Numbered from the stretch's first letter, positions 17,457-26,902 are shown. The stretch is 64,000 nucleotides of DNA from Mesorhizobium sp. B4-1-3 (GCF_006439355.1 NZ_VFTG01000001.1:456001-520000); one strand, 5' to 3'. Notes: a model not told the origin generated them from the sequence alone. Numbers and translations: made by a program.

Positions 17457-18773
17457 TTACTTCACGCGGCCGTATTTCTTGAAGGTCGCGTTCCAGTCGG
17501 CGGCAAGCGCGTCCAGCGTTTCCTTGGCGGTGCCAGATCCGCCGATCATGTAGGGATAGATGCGCTGGTTGAGCTGCTGCAGCAGTTCGGCATATTCCGG
17601 CACCGCCCAGAAATCCTTCACCTTGAACATGGTCTCATAGAAGGCCTTGTTGTACGGCGTGGCGCTCTGGAACTCAGGCGACTTCAGCACCGCGGCGCTG
17701 CAGGTGTAGCCGCCGAGCGCAGCCCACTTCTTCTGGGTCTCGTCCTTGATGAACCATTCGAGGAACTTCATCGCCTCGTCCTGCTTCTGCGAGTAGGAGA
17801 CGACCGAGATGCCCTGGCCGCCAAGCGCCGCGAACTGGTCGCCATTTGGGCCCGGAGGATTGGCGAAGAAACCGGTGTTCTTGGCGTTCGGGTTCGACGA
17901 CTCGTTGATCAGCGAGGGGAAGAAGGCGAAGTAGTTCATGCTCATCGCCGCTAGGTTCTCGGTGATCGCCTGGTTGTCCTCGACGAAGAACGACTTTGCC
18001 CAGCCCGGAGGCGTGAACTTGTAGAGTTCCTTATAGGCATCGAGCGCGGCGACCGCCTTCTCGGAATTGATGTGGCCGTCGACCTTGTAGGTCGCGTAAT
18101 CGCCGAGCTCGCCGCCATAGGAGAACAGCGCGTTCTCGAAGCCCATCGCCATCGCGTCATAGGAATTGTCGGTGTAGATGGCGATGCCGTATTTCTTCTG
18201 GTCCGGCCGGTAGAAGAATTCGGCGATGTCGCGCAACGCCTTGAAATCCTTCGGCACGTCGAGGTCGTAGCCATACTTGGCCTTGAAGGCTTCCTTCTCC
18301 TTCGGATCCTCGAACCAGTCCTTGCGATAGGACCAGCCGACGGCGTCGCCCTCGAGCGGGATTGCCCAGTACTTGCCGCTGTTGCCGGGATATTCGGCGT
18401 AGTACTTGACCGTCGCCGGCGCCATCACGTCGTTGAGTTTGTGCTTCTTGAAGAAGTCGGTCAGGTCGACATAATGACCGCCGGTCGAGCCCGCGCCGAG
18501 CCACTGCGAGTCGCCCACCACCAGATCGTAAGCGTCGCCATGGGCGTTGAATTCGGTGAAGGCCTTGGTCTGGAAATCGGACCACGGCGTGGTCTCGACC
18601 GTGATCTTGACGCCGGTTTCCTTCTCATACTCGTTGCCGAGTTCCTGCAGGTAGTTGGCCGGATCCCACTCCGCCCAGAAGATGGTGAGCGACTTTTCCT
18701 GCGCATGGACGGACGTCCCGCAGGCAAGCGCCAGGCCGACACCAGCAAGCACGCTGGTCACTATCTTGCGCAT
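17457..18773 (-). CDS. Sugar ABC transporter substrate-binding protein (family 1)
   Basis: The 438-aa periplasmic protein has a signal peptide ending SVHA-QEK (about residues 1-24). It has the family-1 start LTIFWAEWDPANYLQELGNEYEK and the typical two-lobe pattern, with aromatic residues in the cleft. The ATG at 18773 is preceded by GGGAGG; the upstream extension is not protein-like. It is the first gene of a six-gene importer operon (binding protein, two permeases, small protein, two ATPases). The ligand is unknown, but the shared operator with the isomerase operon suggests the sugar metabolised by genes at 299-7965. Confidence 0.9.
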   Translation of the reverse strand: MRKIVTSVLAGVGLALACGTSVHAQEKSLTIFWAEWDPANYLQELGNEYEKETGVKITVETTPWSDFQTKAFTEFNAHGDAYDLVVGDSQWLGAGSTGGHYVDLTDFFKKHKLNDVMAPATVKYYAEYPGNSGKYWAIPLEGDAVGWSYRKDWFEDPKEKEAFKAKYGYDLDVPKDFKALRDIAEFFYRPDQKKYGIAIYTDNSYDAMAMGFENALFSYGGELGDYATYKVDGHINSEKAVAALDAYKELYKFTPPGWAKSFFVEDNQAITENLAAMSMNYFAFFPSLINESSNPNAKNTGFFANPPGPNGDQFAALGGQGISVVSYSQKQDEAMKFLEWFIKDETQKKWAALGGYTCSAAVLKSPEFQSATPYNKAFYETMFKVKDFWAVPEYAELLQQLNQRIYPYMIGGSGTAKETLDALAADWNATFKKYGRVK

Positions 18774-19111
18774 AGTTTTCCTCCCTTGTGCGCATTCTAT
18801 CGTGTCATGCGAACCGGCAGCGAAGCCGGCCTTGGTAGTTCCTCCTGTGATGGCACCTTGCCGGTTCCAGGCCTCCTCGCCCTGCCGGAAATGGAATGCG
18901 GCCATCACTTTTGATCCGCTTTATTTGGCTATAATCTGGTATTACCAATCTCAGCTTGGCGTCAAGCGCTTTCTTCAGCGACCGAAAGCAGCCGAAAGCG
19001 CAATCCCTACGATATCCGGGTGTTTTCCCTTGTTTTTCCTACTCAGCGATACGCAAGACCATTGTCACGATCTGCCCACCACAATTAATATTCGCACTTG
19101 GCTCCGCAATC
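18774..19111. promoter_or_regulatory. Sugar importer promoter region with TGGTATTACCA operator (18937-18947)
   Basis: A minus-strand TTGACG -35 box (18960-18965) and a TAATAC -10-like box (18939-18944) are separated by 15 nt. The -10 lies inside the palindrome TGGTATTACCA. The -35 context AGCGCTTGAC and the operator are nearly the same as at 3854-3883. A leader of about 165 nt would precede the start codon. No gene is seen in this stretch. Confidence 0.6.
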
Positions 19112-19122
19112 TGGTCGAACCA
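19112..19122. promoter_or_regulatory. Upstream operator TGGTCGAACCA of the sugar importer
   Basis: This 11-bp palindrome has exactly the same core as 4034-4044. It lies 175 bp from the operator at 18937, closely matching the 180-bp spacing of the pair at 3854/4034. It directly follows the TetR stop. Paired sites allow looping. Confidence 0.55.
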
Positions 19123-19125
19123 GAT

Positions 19126-19821
19126 TTAGACGGCTGGCGCCTTCGACGCCGCCGACATTCCTGCCGATTTTGCTTCTGATTCCGCCATTGCTGCGCGCAC
19201 CAGCGCCCCCGCCGCCCATTGCGCGACCGACATCATCTCGGCGCTGTCCAGCCCCCAGATGTCCTTCAGCACCGTGACCACCTCGACGCCGAACACCAGC
19301 GACAGCGCCTGCGCCAGGCGCCTGAACTGGCGCGGCTTCAGGCGGCCCTTGAGCGGCGCGATCGCATCCTTCAGCAGGTCGACGCGATGGCCGCGCGTGA
19401 AGGCGGGCTCCGATCCGAGCGTGCCGGCCTGGCGCCGCGCCCATTGATCGAGGGAGAGTTTCAGCGCCGCCTTGAACGTCGCCTCGAAGGCCTCGATGCG
19501 CGGCATCGCTGTGGCGAACAGATCCGCCACGCGCCGTTCGGCATCGTCGGAGGCCGACTTCCAAGTGAGGATCGGGCCGAGCCCCTCATCGACCACGGCC
19601 TGCACCAGCGCCGCCTGGCTCGGGAAATACCGGTAGGCGGTGGCGCGCGACACCTCCGCCGCCTCCGCGACCTCGCTGACCGAGGGTGTCATGCCGGACT
19701 GCATCAGCCGCGTCGCCGTTTCCAGCATCAACCGCCTGGTGCGGGCGCGCGCGCCCTTCTCGACGCCAGGCGCCTGGGCGGCCTCATCCTTGGCGACGGC
19801 TTGTTGACGTGAGACATCCAT
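19126..19821 (-). CDS. TetR family transcriptional regulator
   Basis: The 231-aa protein has an N-terminal helix-turn-helix at about residues 27-75: [14 protein letters not shown], then [21 protein letters not shown], the classic TetR recognition helix. The C-terminal ligand domain is helical and not conserved enough to name an effector. Start at the [10 protein letters not shown] (19821). It is divergent from the Tm-1-like gene, with a near-palindrome GATACGCGCGTCTC just upstream of its start, so autoregulation and control of 19978-22446 are likely. Confidence 0.87.
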   Translation of the reverse strand: MDVSRQQAVAKDEAAQAPGVEKGARARTRRLMLETATRLMQSGMTPSVSEVAEAAEVSRATAYRYFPSQAALVQAVVDEGLGPILTWKSASDDAERRVADLFATAMPRIEAFEATFKAALKLSLDQWARRQAGTLGSEPAFTRGHRVDLLKDAIAPLKGRLKPRQFRRLAQALSLVFGVEVVTVLKDIWGLDSAEMMSVAQWAAGALVRAAMAESEAKSAGMSAASKAPAV

Positions 19822-19829
19822 ATCAATAC

Positions 19830-19843
19830 GATACGCGCGTCTC
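19830..19843. promoter_or_regulatory. Putative TetR operator
   Basis: GATACGCGCGTCTC is palindromic at 6 of 7 base pairs (core ACGCGCGT), 9 nt upstream of the TetR start and in the divergent promoter region. Position and symmetry suit a TetR-family dimer. Confidence 0.45.
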
Positions 19844-19977
19844 AAAAAATTGCAATGGCGCAATGCCAAGCAATAATAGGTCCCTCACCAGCGACAAGGC
19901 CTTCGCCGAGGAGCTTAAAGGTGGGGCAAGAAAGGCAGGCGGCAAAGCCGACCATGCCGGACGACGGGGAACCGCGC

Positions 19978-21174
19978 ATGAAGCGCATCTATGTGGTCGG
20001 CACCGCTGACACCAAAGGTGAGGAGGTTGCCTTCCTGGCCGATGCCGTCACTGCTGCCGGCGGCACGGTTGTGCGTGTCGACATCGGCACGCGCGGCGCG
20101 ACCGTCCCGGTGGATATCCCGGCGGGCGAAGTCGCCGCGCATCACCCCAAGGGACACGGAGCGGTGCTCGGGACCAATGACCGCGGCGCCGCCGTTGCCG
20201 GCATGGCCGCTGCCTTCGCCGGTTTCATTCGCTCGCGCGACGACGTGGCCGGCGTGATCGGCATCGGCGGCGGGGGAGGCACCTCGATCGTCACCGCCGG
20301 CATGCGCGCGCTGCCGCTCGGCCTGCCGAAGCTCGTGGTCTCGACGCTGGCCTCCGGCGATACCGCAGCCTACGTCGACGTCTCCGACATCATCATGATG
20401 CCGTCGGTGACCGACATGGCGGGACTGAACAGGATCTCCTGCACGGTGCTGCACAATGCCGCCCAGGCGATCGCCGGCATGGCGGCGAAGCCGGCCCCGG
20501 CCGCCGCCGGCAAACCGGCGCTGGGGCTCACCATGTTCGGCGTCACTACGCCTTGCGTGACTGCAATCGTCGAGCGCTTGCGCACCGATTATGACTGCAT
20601 GGTCTTCCACGCCACCGGCACCGGCGGCCGCTCGATGGAGAAGCTCGCCGATTCCGGCCTACTCGCCGGCGTTCTCGACATCACCACGACCGAGGTCTGC
20701 GATCTCCTGCTCGGCGGCGTGCTGCCGGCAACCGACGATCGCTTCGGCGCCATCGCCCGTACGAAATTGCCCTATGTCGGCTCGGTTGGCGCGCTCGACA
20801 TGGTGAATTTCTGGGCGCCGCCGACGATTCCCGAAAAATATCGTGGGCGGCTGTTCTACGAGCACAACCCAAACGTCACCTTGATGCGCACCACGGCCGA
20901 CGAATCCCGCCGGATCGGCGAATGGATCGGCGGCCGCCTCGCGCGATGCGACGGTCCGGTTCGCTTCCTGATCCCGGAAAAGGGCGTCTCGGCGCTCGAT
21001 ATCGAAGGCGGCGCTTTCTTCGACGCGGAGGCCGATCAAGCGCTGTTCGACGCCATCGAGCGGACGATCGTGCCGACGAAAGACCGCACCGTCACGCGCC
21101 TGCCGCTGCACATCAACGATCCCGCCTTCGCCAAGGCCGCGGCCAAGGCTTTTCTCGACATCGCCAACAAGTGA
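19978..21174 (+). CDS. Tm-1-like ATP-binding protein (UPF0261)
   Basis: The 398-aa protein begins [15 protein letters not shown], a signature of the UPF0261/Tm-1 N-terminal family. It has the glycine-rich nucleotide loop GIGGGGGTS and the late motifs [13 protein letters not shown] and [11 protein letters not shown]. In tomato the Tm-1 virus-resistance protein fuses this domain to the TIM barrel encoded here by the next gene; bacteria keep them as adjacent genes. The ATG at 19978 follows a GGGGAA ribosome-binding site; an ATG at 19954 is possible. The physiological reaction of the family is not established. Confidence 0.85.
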   Translation: MKRIYVVGTADTKGEEVAFLADAVTAAGGTVVRVDIGTRGATVPVDIPAGEVAAHHPKGHGAVLGTNDRGAAVAGMAAAFAGFIRSRDDVAGVIGIGGGGGTSIVTAGMRALPLGLPKLVVSTLASGDTAAYVDVSDIIMMPSVTDMAGLNRISCTVLHNAAQAIAGMAAKPAPAAAGKPALGLTMFGVTTPCVTAIVERLRTDYDCMVFHATGTGGRSMEKLADSGLLAGVLDITTTEVCDLLLGGVLPATDDRFGAIARTKLPYVGSVGALDMVNFWAPPTIPEKYRGRLFYEHNPNVTLMRTTADESRRIGEWIGGRLARCDGPVRFLIPEKGVSALDIEGGAFFDAEADQALFDAIERTIVPTKDRTVTRLPLHINDPAFAKAAAKAFLDIANK

Positions 21175-21185
21175 GACAGACAAGC

Positions 21186-22025
21186 ATGGCTGCCATCCCG
21201 CGCAAAACGATCCTGGAAAAATTCCGCAAGATGATTGCCGACGGCGTGCCGATCGTCGGCGGCGGCGCCGGCACCGGGCTGTCGGCCAAGGCCGAGGAAG
21301 CCGGCGGCATCGACCTGATCATCATCTACAATTCCGGCCGCTACCGCATGGCCGGGCGCGGCTCGGCCGCCGGCCTGCTCGCCTATGGCAACGCCAACGA
21401 GATCGTCAAGGAAATGGCCTATGAGGTGCTTCCGGTGGTGAAGAAGACGCCGGTGCTGGCCGGCGTCAACGGCACCGACCCATTCGTCATCATGCCGCTG
21501 CTGCTTTCCGAGCTGAAGATGATGGGCTTTTCCGGCGTCCAGAATTTTCCGACCGTTGGCCTGTTCGACGGCACCATGCGCCAGAGTTTCGAGGAGACCG
21601 GCATGGGTTTCGGGCTCGAGGTCGACATGATCGCCGAGGCGCACAAGCTCGACCTTCTCACCACGCCCTATGTCTTCAACCCGGACGAGGCGCGCGCTAT
21701 GACGAAAGCCGGCGCCGACATCGTCGTCGCCCATATGGGTGTCACGACCGGCGGCTCGATCGGCGCCACCTCGGCGAAGACGCTCGACGCCTGCGTCAAG
21801 GAGATCGACGCCATAGCCGATGCCGCGCGCTCGGTGCGAAAGGACGTGATCCTGCTTTGCCATGGCGGGCCGATCTCGATGCCTGACGACGCCCGCTATA
21901 TCCTCGAGCGCTGCGAGGGGCTGCACGGCTTCTATGGCGCGAGCTCGATGGAACGGCTGCCGGCCGAGGCGGCGATCGCCAGGCAGACGGCGGATTTCAA
22001 GACAATCACGAAAAGGAAGGGATGA
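21186..22025 (+). CDS. TIM-barrel protein of the phosphoenolpyruvate hydrolase-like family
   Basis: The 279-aa protein corresponds to the C-terminal TIM-barrel half of Tm-1. Motifs are [16 protein letters not shown] near the N-terminus, [37 protein letters not shown], and [10 protein letters not shown]. The start is the ATG 11 nt after the preceding stop; the longer open frame upstream overlaps the Tm-1-like gene in another frame. It probably forms a complex with that protein. Annotated relatives are called phosphoenolpyruvate hydrolase-like, but the reaction remains uncertain. Confidence 0.82.
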   Translation: MAAIPRKTILEKFRKMIADGVPIVGGGAGTGLSAKAEEAGGIDLIIIYNSGRYRMAGRGSAAGLLAYGNANEIVKEMAYEVLPVVKKTPVLAGVNGTDPFVIMPLLLSELKMMGFSGVQNFPTVGLFDGTMRQSFEETGMGFGLEVDMIAEAHKLDLLTTPYVFNPDEARAMTKAGADIVVAHMGVTTGGSIGATSAKTLDACVKEIDAIADAARSVRKDVILLCHGGPISMPDDARYILERCEGLHGFYGASSMERLPAEAAIARQTADFKTITKRKG

Positions 22026-22029
22026 GGCA

Positions 22030-22446
22030 ATGGCCGACAGGAGCAAGGTGTTCGTCTACCCGAAGGATGTCAGCGCCTTCGGCTTCGACTGGGGCAGACT
22101 GTCGTTGACCGTCGCGCCGGAAGTGAACGGCGCCGAACGTTTTTCCGGCGGCGTCGTCGACCTGCCGCCCGGCAAGGGCCACACCCGCCACAACCATCCG
22201 GGCGCCGAGGAGATCATCTTCGTCATCTCCGGCCATGGCGAGCAGATGGTCGAGGACGAGGAGGGCAATCCGGTGGTGGCGAAGGTCGGTCCCGGCTGCA
22301 CCATCTATGTGCCGGAAAGCCGCTTCCACTCGACGCTCAACACCGGCGACCAGCCGATGCAGCTTTTCGTCGTCTACTCGCCCGCCGGCCCGGAACTGGC
22401 GCTGCGCGCCCTGCCGGATTTCAGGCTACTGCCGGCGGCTCAGTAA
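22030..22446 (+). CDS. Cupin domain protein
   Basis: The 138-aa single-domain cupin has metal-binding motif 1, GHTRHNHPGAEEIIFVISGHGE (His, His, Glu), and motif 2, CTIYVPESRFHST (His). It lies 4 nt after the TIM-barrel gene and shares its operon. Small cupins in catabolic operons are often sugar isomerases or dioxygenases, but no specific reaction can be assigned. Confidence 0.83.
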   Translation: MADRSKVFVYPKDVSAFGFDWGRLSLTVAPEVNGAERFSGGVVDLPPGKGHTRHNHPGAEEIIFVISGHGEQMVEDEEGNPVVAKVGPGCTIYVPESRFHSTLNTGDQPMQLFVVYSPAGPELALRALPDFRLLPAAQ

Positions 22447-22451
22447 CGGTC

Positions 22452-22510
22452 TTTCCTTCTCCCCGTTCTACGGGGAGAAGGTGCCCGAAGGGCGGATGAG
22501 GGGCTGCGCC
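22452..22510. repeat. Rhizobial intergenic repeat, inverted copy
   Basis: CCTTCTCCCC and GGGGAGAAGG form a hairpin followed by GGATGAGGGG. On the opposite strand this reads like the first half of the element at 1200-1350. It sits between the convergent cupin and M24 genes and may serve as a terminator for both. Confidence 0.65.
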
Positions 22511-22520
22511 GACCTTCTGC

Positions 22521-23711
22521 TTAAGAAATCCCACCCCGGTTCCATCCGCGCCCCCGGTCGCCGAACATCACATAGCCGCTATCCGTCACCGCGACCGTAT
22601 CCTCCAGCTTGATGAAGCCGCGCGACGGATGAAGCATGGTCGTCTCGACCGAAAGCACCATGTTCTTTTCCAGCGGCTTTGCCGCGTAGGTGCCTTCATA
22701 GGCGACCGGATGATTGGTCATCAGAAACGGCGCCTCATGCGTGATCAGCCCCATGCCGTGGGCGAAGAAATCCGTGTAGGCCGCAACCTTCGAGGCCTTC
22801 AGCACGCTTTCCGCATGCGCGATCATGTCGCCGCCCAGCGTGCCTGCCTTGACCCTGGAAAAGGCCGCCTGCTGCACCGCCTCGACTTCGGCCAGCAGAT
22901 CCTCCAGCTCGGCATCCGGCTCGCCAAGCACGCCCATGCGGCAAAGGTCGCCGATATAGCCGCGATAATTGCCGCCGGAATCGATCGACATCACCTCGCC
23001 CTTCTTCCACGCCTGGCTGGACGCCGCGCGGTTGTGGCTGGAGCCCAGCGTCAGCAGGCAATATTCGAAATGCGCGCCGCGATTGGTCTCCTCGCGCCTG
23101 AGCCGCTCGATGATGTCGGTCTTTGTTGTCCCTTCGCGCGCCCAGGCGATCGTTGCCAGCATCGAGTCGGTTATGAGTTCGGAGGCGATGCGCAGTTGCT
23201 CCAGCTCAGCCTCGGTCTTGATGGCGCGCATGCTCTCAAGCATGCCGGTCGCATCGACAAGCTTGGCGTCCGGCAGCGCCTTTCGGACCAGCGCATAGGC
23301 GTCGGACGGCAGAAAGCCCGGTTCGATGCCGATGCGGGCGGCTTCCCTGCCGATCTGCTTGAGATGCTCCACCGCCAGATTGGCGGCATCGAGCGTGCCC
23401 CAGCAGGCCGCGTGCAAGGTGGGCGTCCAGAACGGATGGTTCTGATGCTCGCCACCTTCCATCTTGTTGCCGATATAAGCCGCATGCTCCGGCCCGCCTT
23501 TCTCGTAAAGTACGATCGGCAGATAGCGGCTGTGGCCGATCGCATCCATCGCCGCGAAGAAGATGAACTTGTAGCCGCCGAGCAGATATTGCGTGTTGTG
23601 CTTGGAGGTGGCGAAGAGCACGTCAATGCCTGCCTCCTCCATCAGCCGGTCCACTCGCGCCTGGTCGAATGGAATGCTGCTGACTTCGGTCTTGCCCGGA
23701 GCGATGTTCAT
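22521..23711 (-). CDS. M24 family metallopeptidase (Xaa-Pro dipeptidase-like)
   Basis: The 396-aa protein has a creatinase-like N-terminal domain and a C-terminal pita-bread catalytic domain. All five dinuclear-metal ligands are visible: Asp in SIDSGG, Asp in YIGDLCR, His in GLITHEAPF, Glu in SVETTM and Glu in KLEDTVAV. Such enzymes cleave Xaa-Pro dipeptides or act as creatinase-type amidinohydrolases. Start at the MNIAPGK ATG after AGGGAGAGG. It is divergent from a peptide-type importer, which may supply its substrate, and shares an operator-bearing region with it. Confidence 0.87.
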   Translation of the reverse strand: MNIAPGKTEVSSIPFDQARVDRLMEEAGIDVLFATSKHNTQYLLGGYKFIFFAAMDAIGHSRYLPIVLYEKGGPEHAAYIGNKMEGGEHQNHPFWTPTLHAACWGTLDAANLAVEHLKQIGREAARIGIEPGFLPSDAYALVRKALPDAKLVDATGMLESMRAIKTEAELEQLRIASELITDSMLATIAWAREGTTKTDIIERLRREETNRGAHFEYCLLTLGSSHNRAASSQAWKKGEVMSIDSGGNYRGYIGDLCRMGVLGEPDAELEDLLAEVEAVQQAAFSRVKAGTLGGDMIAHAESVLKASKVAAYTDFFAHGMGLITHEAPFLMTNHPVAYEGTYAAKPLEKNMVLSVETTMLHPSRGFIKLEDTVAVTDSGYVMFGDRGRGWNRGGIS

Positions 23712-23798
23712 CTGCCTCTCCCTGTTTTCATCGGCCGCAGGAGCGCCGAACGTCATGATTTATGGCTGTCAGCCAAATCTGCATCATTCTGGCCACGC

Positions 23799-23883
23799 TG
23801 GTCCAGCCAGAATCGATCACTTTCGCGCCTATGGCCTTTTCCGCCTGAATCTTGATCCCATTCTCCAGAATCTGGTCCTACCA
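23799..23883. promoter_or_regulatory. Operator pair between the M24 peptidase and peptide importer operons
   Basis: TGGTCCTACCA (23873-23883) is a TGGT-N3-ACCA site inside a longer symmetric context (ATCTGG...CCAGAT). TGGTCCAGCCA (23799-23809) is a one-mismatch version 74 bp away. Both lie in the 330-bp divergent intergenic region, where I see no gene. Confidence 0.55.
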
Positions 23884-24043
23884 GATAGGGAGATTGGAAC
23901 TCCTTTTGGCTGGCTGGTCCAGGGGACGGAAATTTCAAAGCCAAGCCATGATGCGCCAAATCCGTCTCTGGCGAAACCTTTGCCAAGGGCCATAATCACC
24001 GAAGTGCCGCGCCCTCCACGGCGCGAAGAGGGGAGTTTGAACG

Positions 24044-25654
24044 ATGTCCGAATTGACGATTTCACGCCGCGGCCTGCTGGCCGGCTCGGCGCTGCTTCTG
24101 GCTTCGACCGCGCTGCCGACTATCGGCCTGGCGCAGACGCCGAAGAAGGGCGGCCGCCTGGTGCTGGCCGCCGATTCTGAACCCCGCAACCTCAATCCGG
24201 CTATCGTCGCGTCCAACGGCGTCTTCTTCATCTCCAGCAAGATCGTCGAGACGCTGGCCGAAGCCTCCTTCGACGGTAAGGACGGGCTTCAGCCGCGCCT
24301 GGCGCTTTCGTGGGACGGTGCCGCCGACGGCCTGTCGGTGACCTTCAAATTGCGCGACGGCGTCAAATGGCATGACCGCAAGCCCTTCACCTCGGCCGAT
24401 GTCGCTTTCTCGGCGCTGCAGATCTGGAAGCCGCTGCAAAATCTCGGCCGCACCGTGTTCAAGGACCTGGAGGCCGTCGACACGCCGGACGAGCTGACCG
24501 CAATCTTCAAATTCGCCAAGCCGACGCCGTTCCAGCTGATCCGCAACGCGCTGCCGGCGCTTTCGAGCGTCGTGCCGAAACACCTCTATGAGGTGGGCAA
24601 GATCGAGGACAACCCGGCCAATAACGCGCCGGTCGGTACCGGTCCGTTCAAATTCGCCGAATACAAGGCCGGCCAATATTACCGGCTGACAAGGAACGAC
24701 GCCTATTGGGGCAAGGACGAGCCTTATCTCGACGAGATCGTCTACCAGGTGCTCCCCGATCGCACATCGGCGGCTGCCGCGCTCGAGGCGGAAGAGATCC
24801 AGCTTGCCGCCTTCTCCGCCGTGCCGCTCGCCGATCTCGACCGCATCTCCAAGGTGCCCGGCCTGAAGGTCATCACCAAGGGCTATGAGGGGCTAACCTA
24901 TCAGCTTGTCGTCGAGATCAACCACCGCCGCAAGGAGCTGGCCGATCTGAAAGTACGGCAGGCGATCGCGCATGCCATCGACAAGGATTTCGTCGTCAAG
25001 ACGATCTTTCTCGGCTATGCCGCGACCGCCACCGGGCCGGTGCCGAAGAACGACCCGCAATTCTACACCGCCGATGTCGAGACCTACCCCTTCGACGTCG
25101 CCAAGGCCAACGCCTTGCTGGACGAGGCCGGCTACAAGCGAACGGACGATGGCAAGCGCTTTTCGCTGAAGCTGCTGCCGGCGCCCTATTTCAACGAGAC
25201 GAAGCAGTTCGGCGATTACCTGCGCCAGGCGCTCGCCGCCATCGGCATCGAGGCCGAGATCGTCAACAACGATGCGGCCGCGCATATCAAGGCTATCTAC
25301 ACCGACCATGCCTTCGACCTCGCTGTCGGCCCGCCGGTGTTCCGCGGCGACCCGGCGATCTCGACCACCATCCTGGTGCAGAGCGGCATTCCCGACGGCG
25401 TGCCCTTCTCCAACCAGGGCGGCTACAAGAATGCCGAGCTCGACGCGCTGATCGCCAAAGCGTCCGAGACGCTCGACACGTCCGCCCGCACCGATCTCTA
25501 CAAGGAGTTCCAGAAGAAGGTCGCGGCCGACCTGCCGCTGATCAACGTCGCCGAATGGAGTTTTATCAGCGTCGCTCGCGATACCGTGGGCAACATCGCC
25601 AACAACCCGCGCTGGGCCGTATCGAACTGGGCGGACACTTATTTGGCGGGTTGA
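24044..25654 (+). CDS. Peptide/opine-type ABC transporter substrate-binding protein (SBP family 5)
   Basis: The 536-aa periplasmic protein begins with a twin-arginine-like leader (ISRRGLLAGSALLLAST, cleavage near GLAQ), suggesting Tat export. The mature part has SBP_bac_5 features: the early segment SEPRNLNPAIV, then LRDGVKWHDRKPFTSADVAFS and NAPVGTGPFKFAEY. It is the first gene of an operon with two permeases, two ATPases and a hydrolase. The ligand could be a peptide, opine or other amide. Confidence 0.9.
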   Translation: MSELTISRRGLLAGSALLLASTALPTIGLAQTPKKGGRLVLAADSEPRNLNPAIVASNGVFFISSKIVETLAEASFDGKDGLQPRLALSWDGAADGLSVTFKLRDGVKWHDRKPFTSADVAFSALQIWKPLQNLGRTVFKDLEAVDTPDELTAIFKFAKPTPFQLIRNALPALSSVVPKHLYEVGKIEDNPANNAPVGTGPFKFAEYKAGQYYRLTRNDAYWGKDEPYLDEIVYQVLPDRTSAAAALEAEEIQLAAFSAVPLADLDRISKVPGLKVITKGYEGLTYQLVVEINHRRKELADLKVRQAIAHAIDKDFVVKTIFLGYAATATGPVPKNDPQFYTADVETYPFDVAKANALLDEAGYKRTDDGKRFSLKLLPAPYFNETKQFGDYLRQALAAIGIEAEIVNNDAAAHIKAIYTDHAFDLAVGPPVFRGDPAISTTILVQSGIPDGVPFSNQGGYKNAELDALIAKASETLDTSARTDLYKEFQKKVAADLPLINVAEWSFISVARDTVGNIANNPRWAVSNWADTYLAG

Positions 25655-25711
25655 TCCGGCACTTGCGGATCGGCAGTCGGGGTGCTCAGCTTCGACAATG
25701 AGAGTTCCTTC

Positions 25712-25871
25712 GCGCCCCCCTCTGTCCTGCCGGACATCTCCCCCTCTTGGGGGGAGATTGGCCCTCACATTGGTTTTCGCCAATTTTCGACGCCGCAGGA
25801 ATGAGCGAGGCGTAAGAACTGCTAATCTCCCCCCTAGAGGGGGAGATGTCCGGCAGGACAGAGGGGGGCGC
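25712..25871. repeat. Long palindromic intergenic element (MITE-like or RIME-type)
   Basis: Outer arms of about 33 bp starting GCGCCCCCCTCTGTCC are exact reverse complements at the two ends. The match continues with three mismatches to about 54 bp per arm, enclosing about 50 bp. It lies between the binding protein and permease genes, so its transcript would form a very strong hairpin. Fragments of the family occur at 232-290 and inside the coding sequence at 27962-27980. Confidence 0.8.
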
Positions 25872-25915
25872 CGTAGAACGCGACCTCCGAGGATCGCGAG
25901 CAGCTTCCCTTCACC

Positions 25916-26902
25916 ATGACCCGCGCCCTCCGCCTGTTCCGCCGCCGCCTCGTCGGCAGCATCTTCGTTCTCCTCATCGTCGTCATCGGCAGCTTCCTGC
26001 TGCTCGAAGCTGCCCCCGGCGATGCGGTCGACGCCTATATCGTCTCGACCGGCGGCGATGTCGGCATGATCGAATTGCTGCGCCACCGCTGGGGTCTCGA
26101 CCAATCCGAGCTGACCCGCCTCGCCAACTACCTTTGGGCGCTGCTGCATCTCGATCTCGGCCAATCGGTCACCTTCTCGCGGCCGATCCGCGATGTCATC
26201 CTCGAACGCCTGCCGACCACGCTGATCCTGATGGGCAGCGCCACCGCGCTCTCCTTCGGCCTTGGCTCTGCGCTCGGCATCTATGCCGGTGCGAGACCCG
26301 GCAGCTTCCGCGACCGCTTCCTGTCGATCGGTTCACTGGCGCTCTATGCCGTGCCCGGCTTCTGGCTCGGCCTGGTGTTGATCGTCATCTTTGCCGTCGA
26401 CCTGCGCTGGCTGCCGATCGGCGGCATCGAGACCATCGCCTCCGGCAAAACCGGACTGGCGCGCGTAGCCGATATAGCCACCCATCTCGTGCTGCCGGTG
26501 TCGGCGCTGGGCTTCATCTATCTCGCGCTCTATCTGCGCATGATGCGCGCCGGCATGGCCGAGGCCTGGCGGCAGGATTTTGTTCTCGCCGCCCGCGCCA
26601 GGGGACTGTCCCGCCGCCGCATCGTGCTCGCCCATGTCGCCCGCAACGCGCTCTTGCCGCTGGTCACTATGCTCGGCCTGCAATCGGCGCAGATGCTGGG
26701 CGGCAGCGTCGTCATCGAAAGCGTCTTCGCCGTGCCTGGCCTTGGCCGGCTGGCGCAAAAGGCCGTCGCCGCACGCGACACGCCGCTGCTGCTCGGCATC
26801 ATCCTGGTCAGCGCCGTCCTGGTCGTCGTCATCAACCTTCTGGTCGATCTCGCCTACGCTATCCTCGATCCGCGCGTCGGCGCCGGCGAGGCAAGCGCAT
26901 GA
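25916..26902 (+). CDS. Peptide-type ABC transporter permease (DppB type)
   Basis: The 328-aa inner-membrane protein has an N-terminal helix (FVLLIVVIGSFLLLEAAPGD) with the family's Pro-Gly-Asp turn, a large periplasmic loop, and five further helices. The EAA-type loop QDFVLAARARGLSRRRIVLAHVARNALLP is present. It partners the DppC-type permease, whose ATG overlaps its stop (ATGA). Confidence 0.9.
   Translation: MTRALRLFRRRLVGSIFVLLIVVIGSFLLLEAAPGDAVDAYIVSTGGDVGMIELLRHRWGLDQSELTRLANYLWALLHLDLGQSVTFSRPIRDVILERLPTTLILMGSATALSFGLGSALGIYAGARPGSFRDRFLSIGSLALYAVPGFWLGLVLIVIFAVDLRWLPIGGIETIASGKTGLARVADIATHLVLPVSALGFIYLALYLRMMRAGMAEAWRQDFVLAARARGLSRRRIVLAHVARNALLPLVTMLGLQSAQMLGGSVVIESVFAVPGLGRLAQKAVAARDTPLLLGIILVSAVLVVVINLLVDLAYAILDPRVGAGEASA

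Noticed and set aside
13085..18773. Naming the importer as the GlpSTPQV glycerol system
   Set aside because: The two-ATPase layout is similar, but the binding protein is much shorter than my recollection of GlpV and no glycerol genes are adjacent.
18911..18935. Plus-strand TTGATC and TATAAT as a promoter
   Set aside because: The spacer is only 13 nt and there is no plus-strand gene downstream.
20922..21185. Extension of the TIM-barrel gene into the Tm-1-like gene
   Set aside because: It is out of frame with the conserved Tm-1 C-terminus, and there is an ATG at 21186 after the upstream stop.
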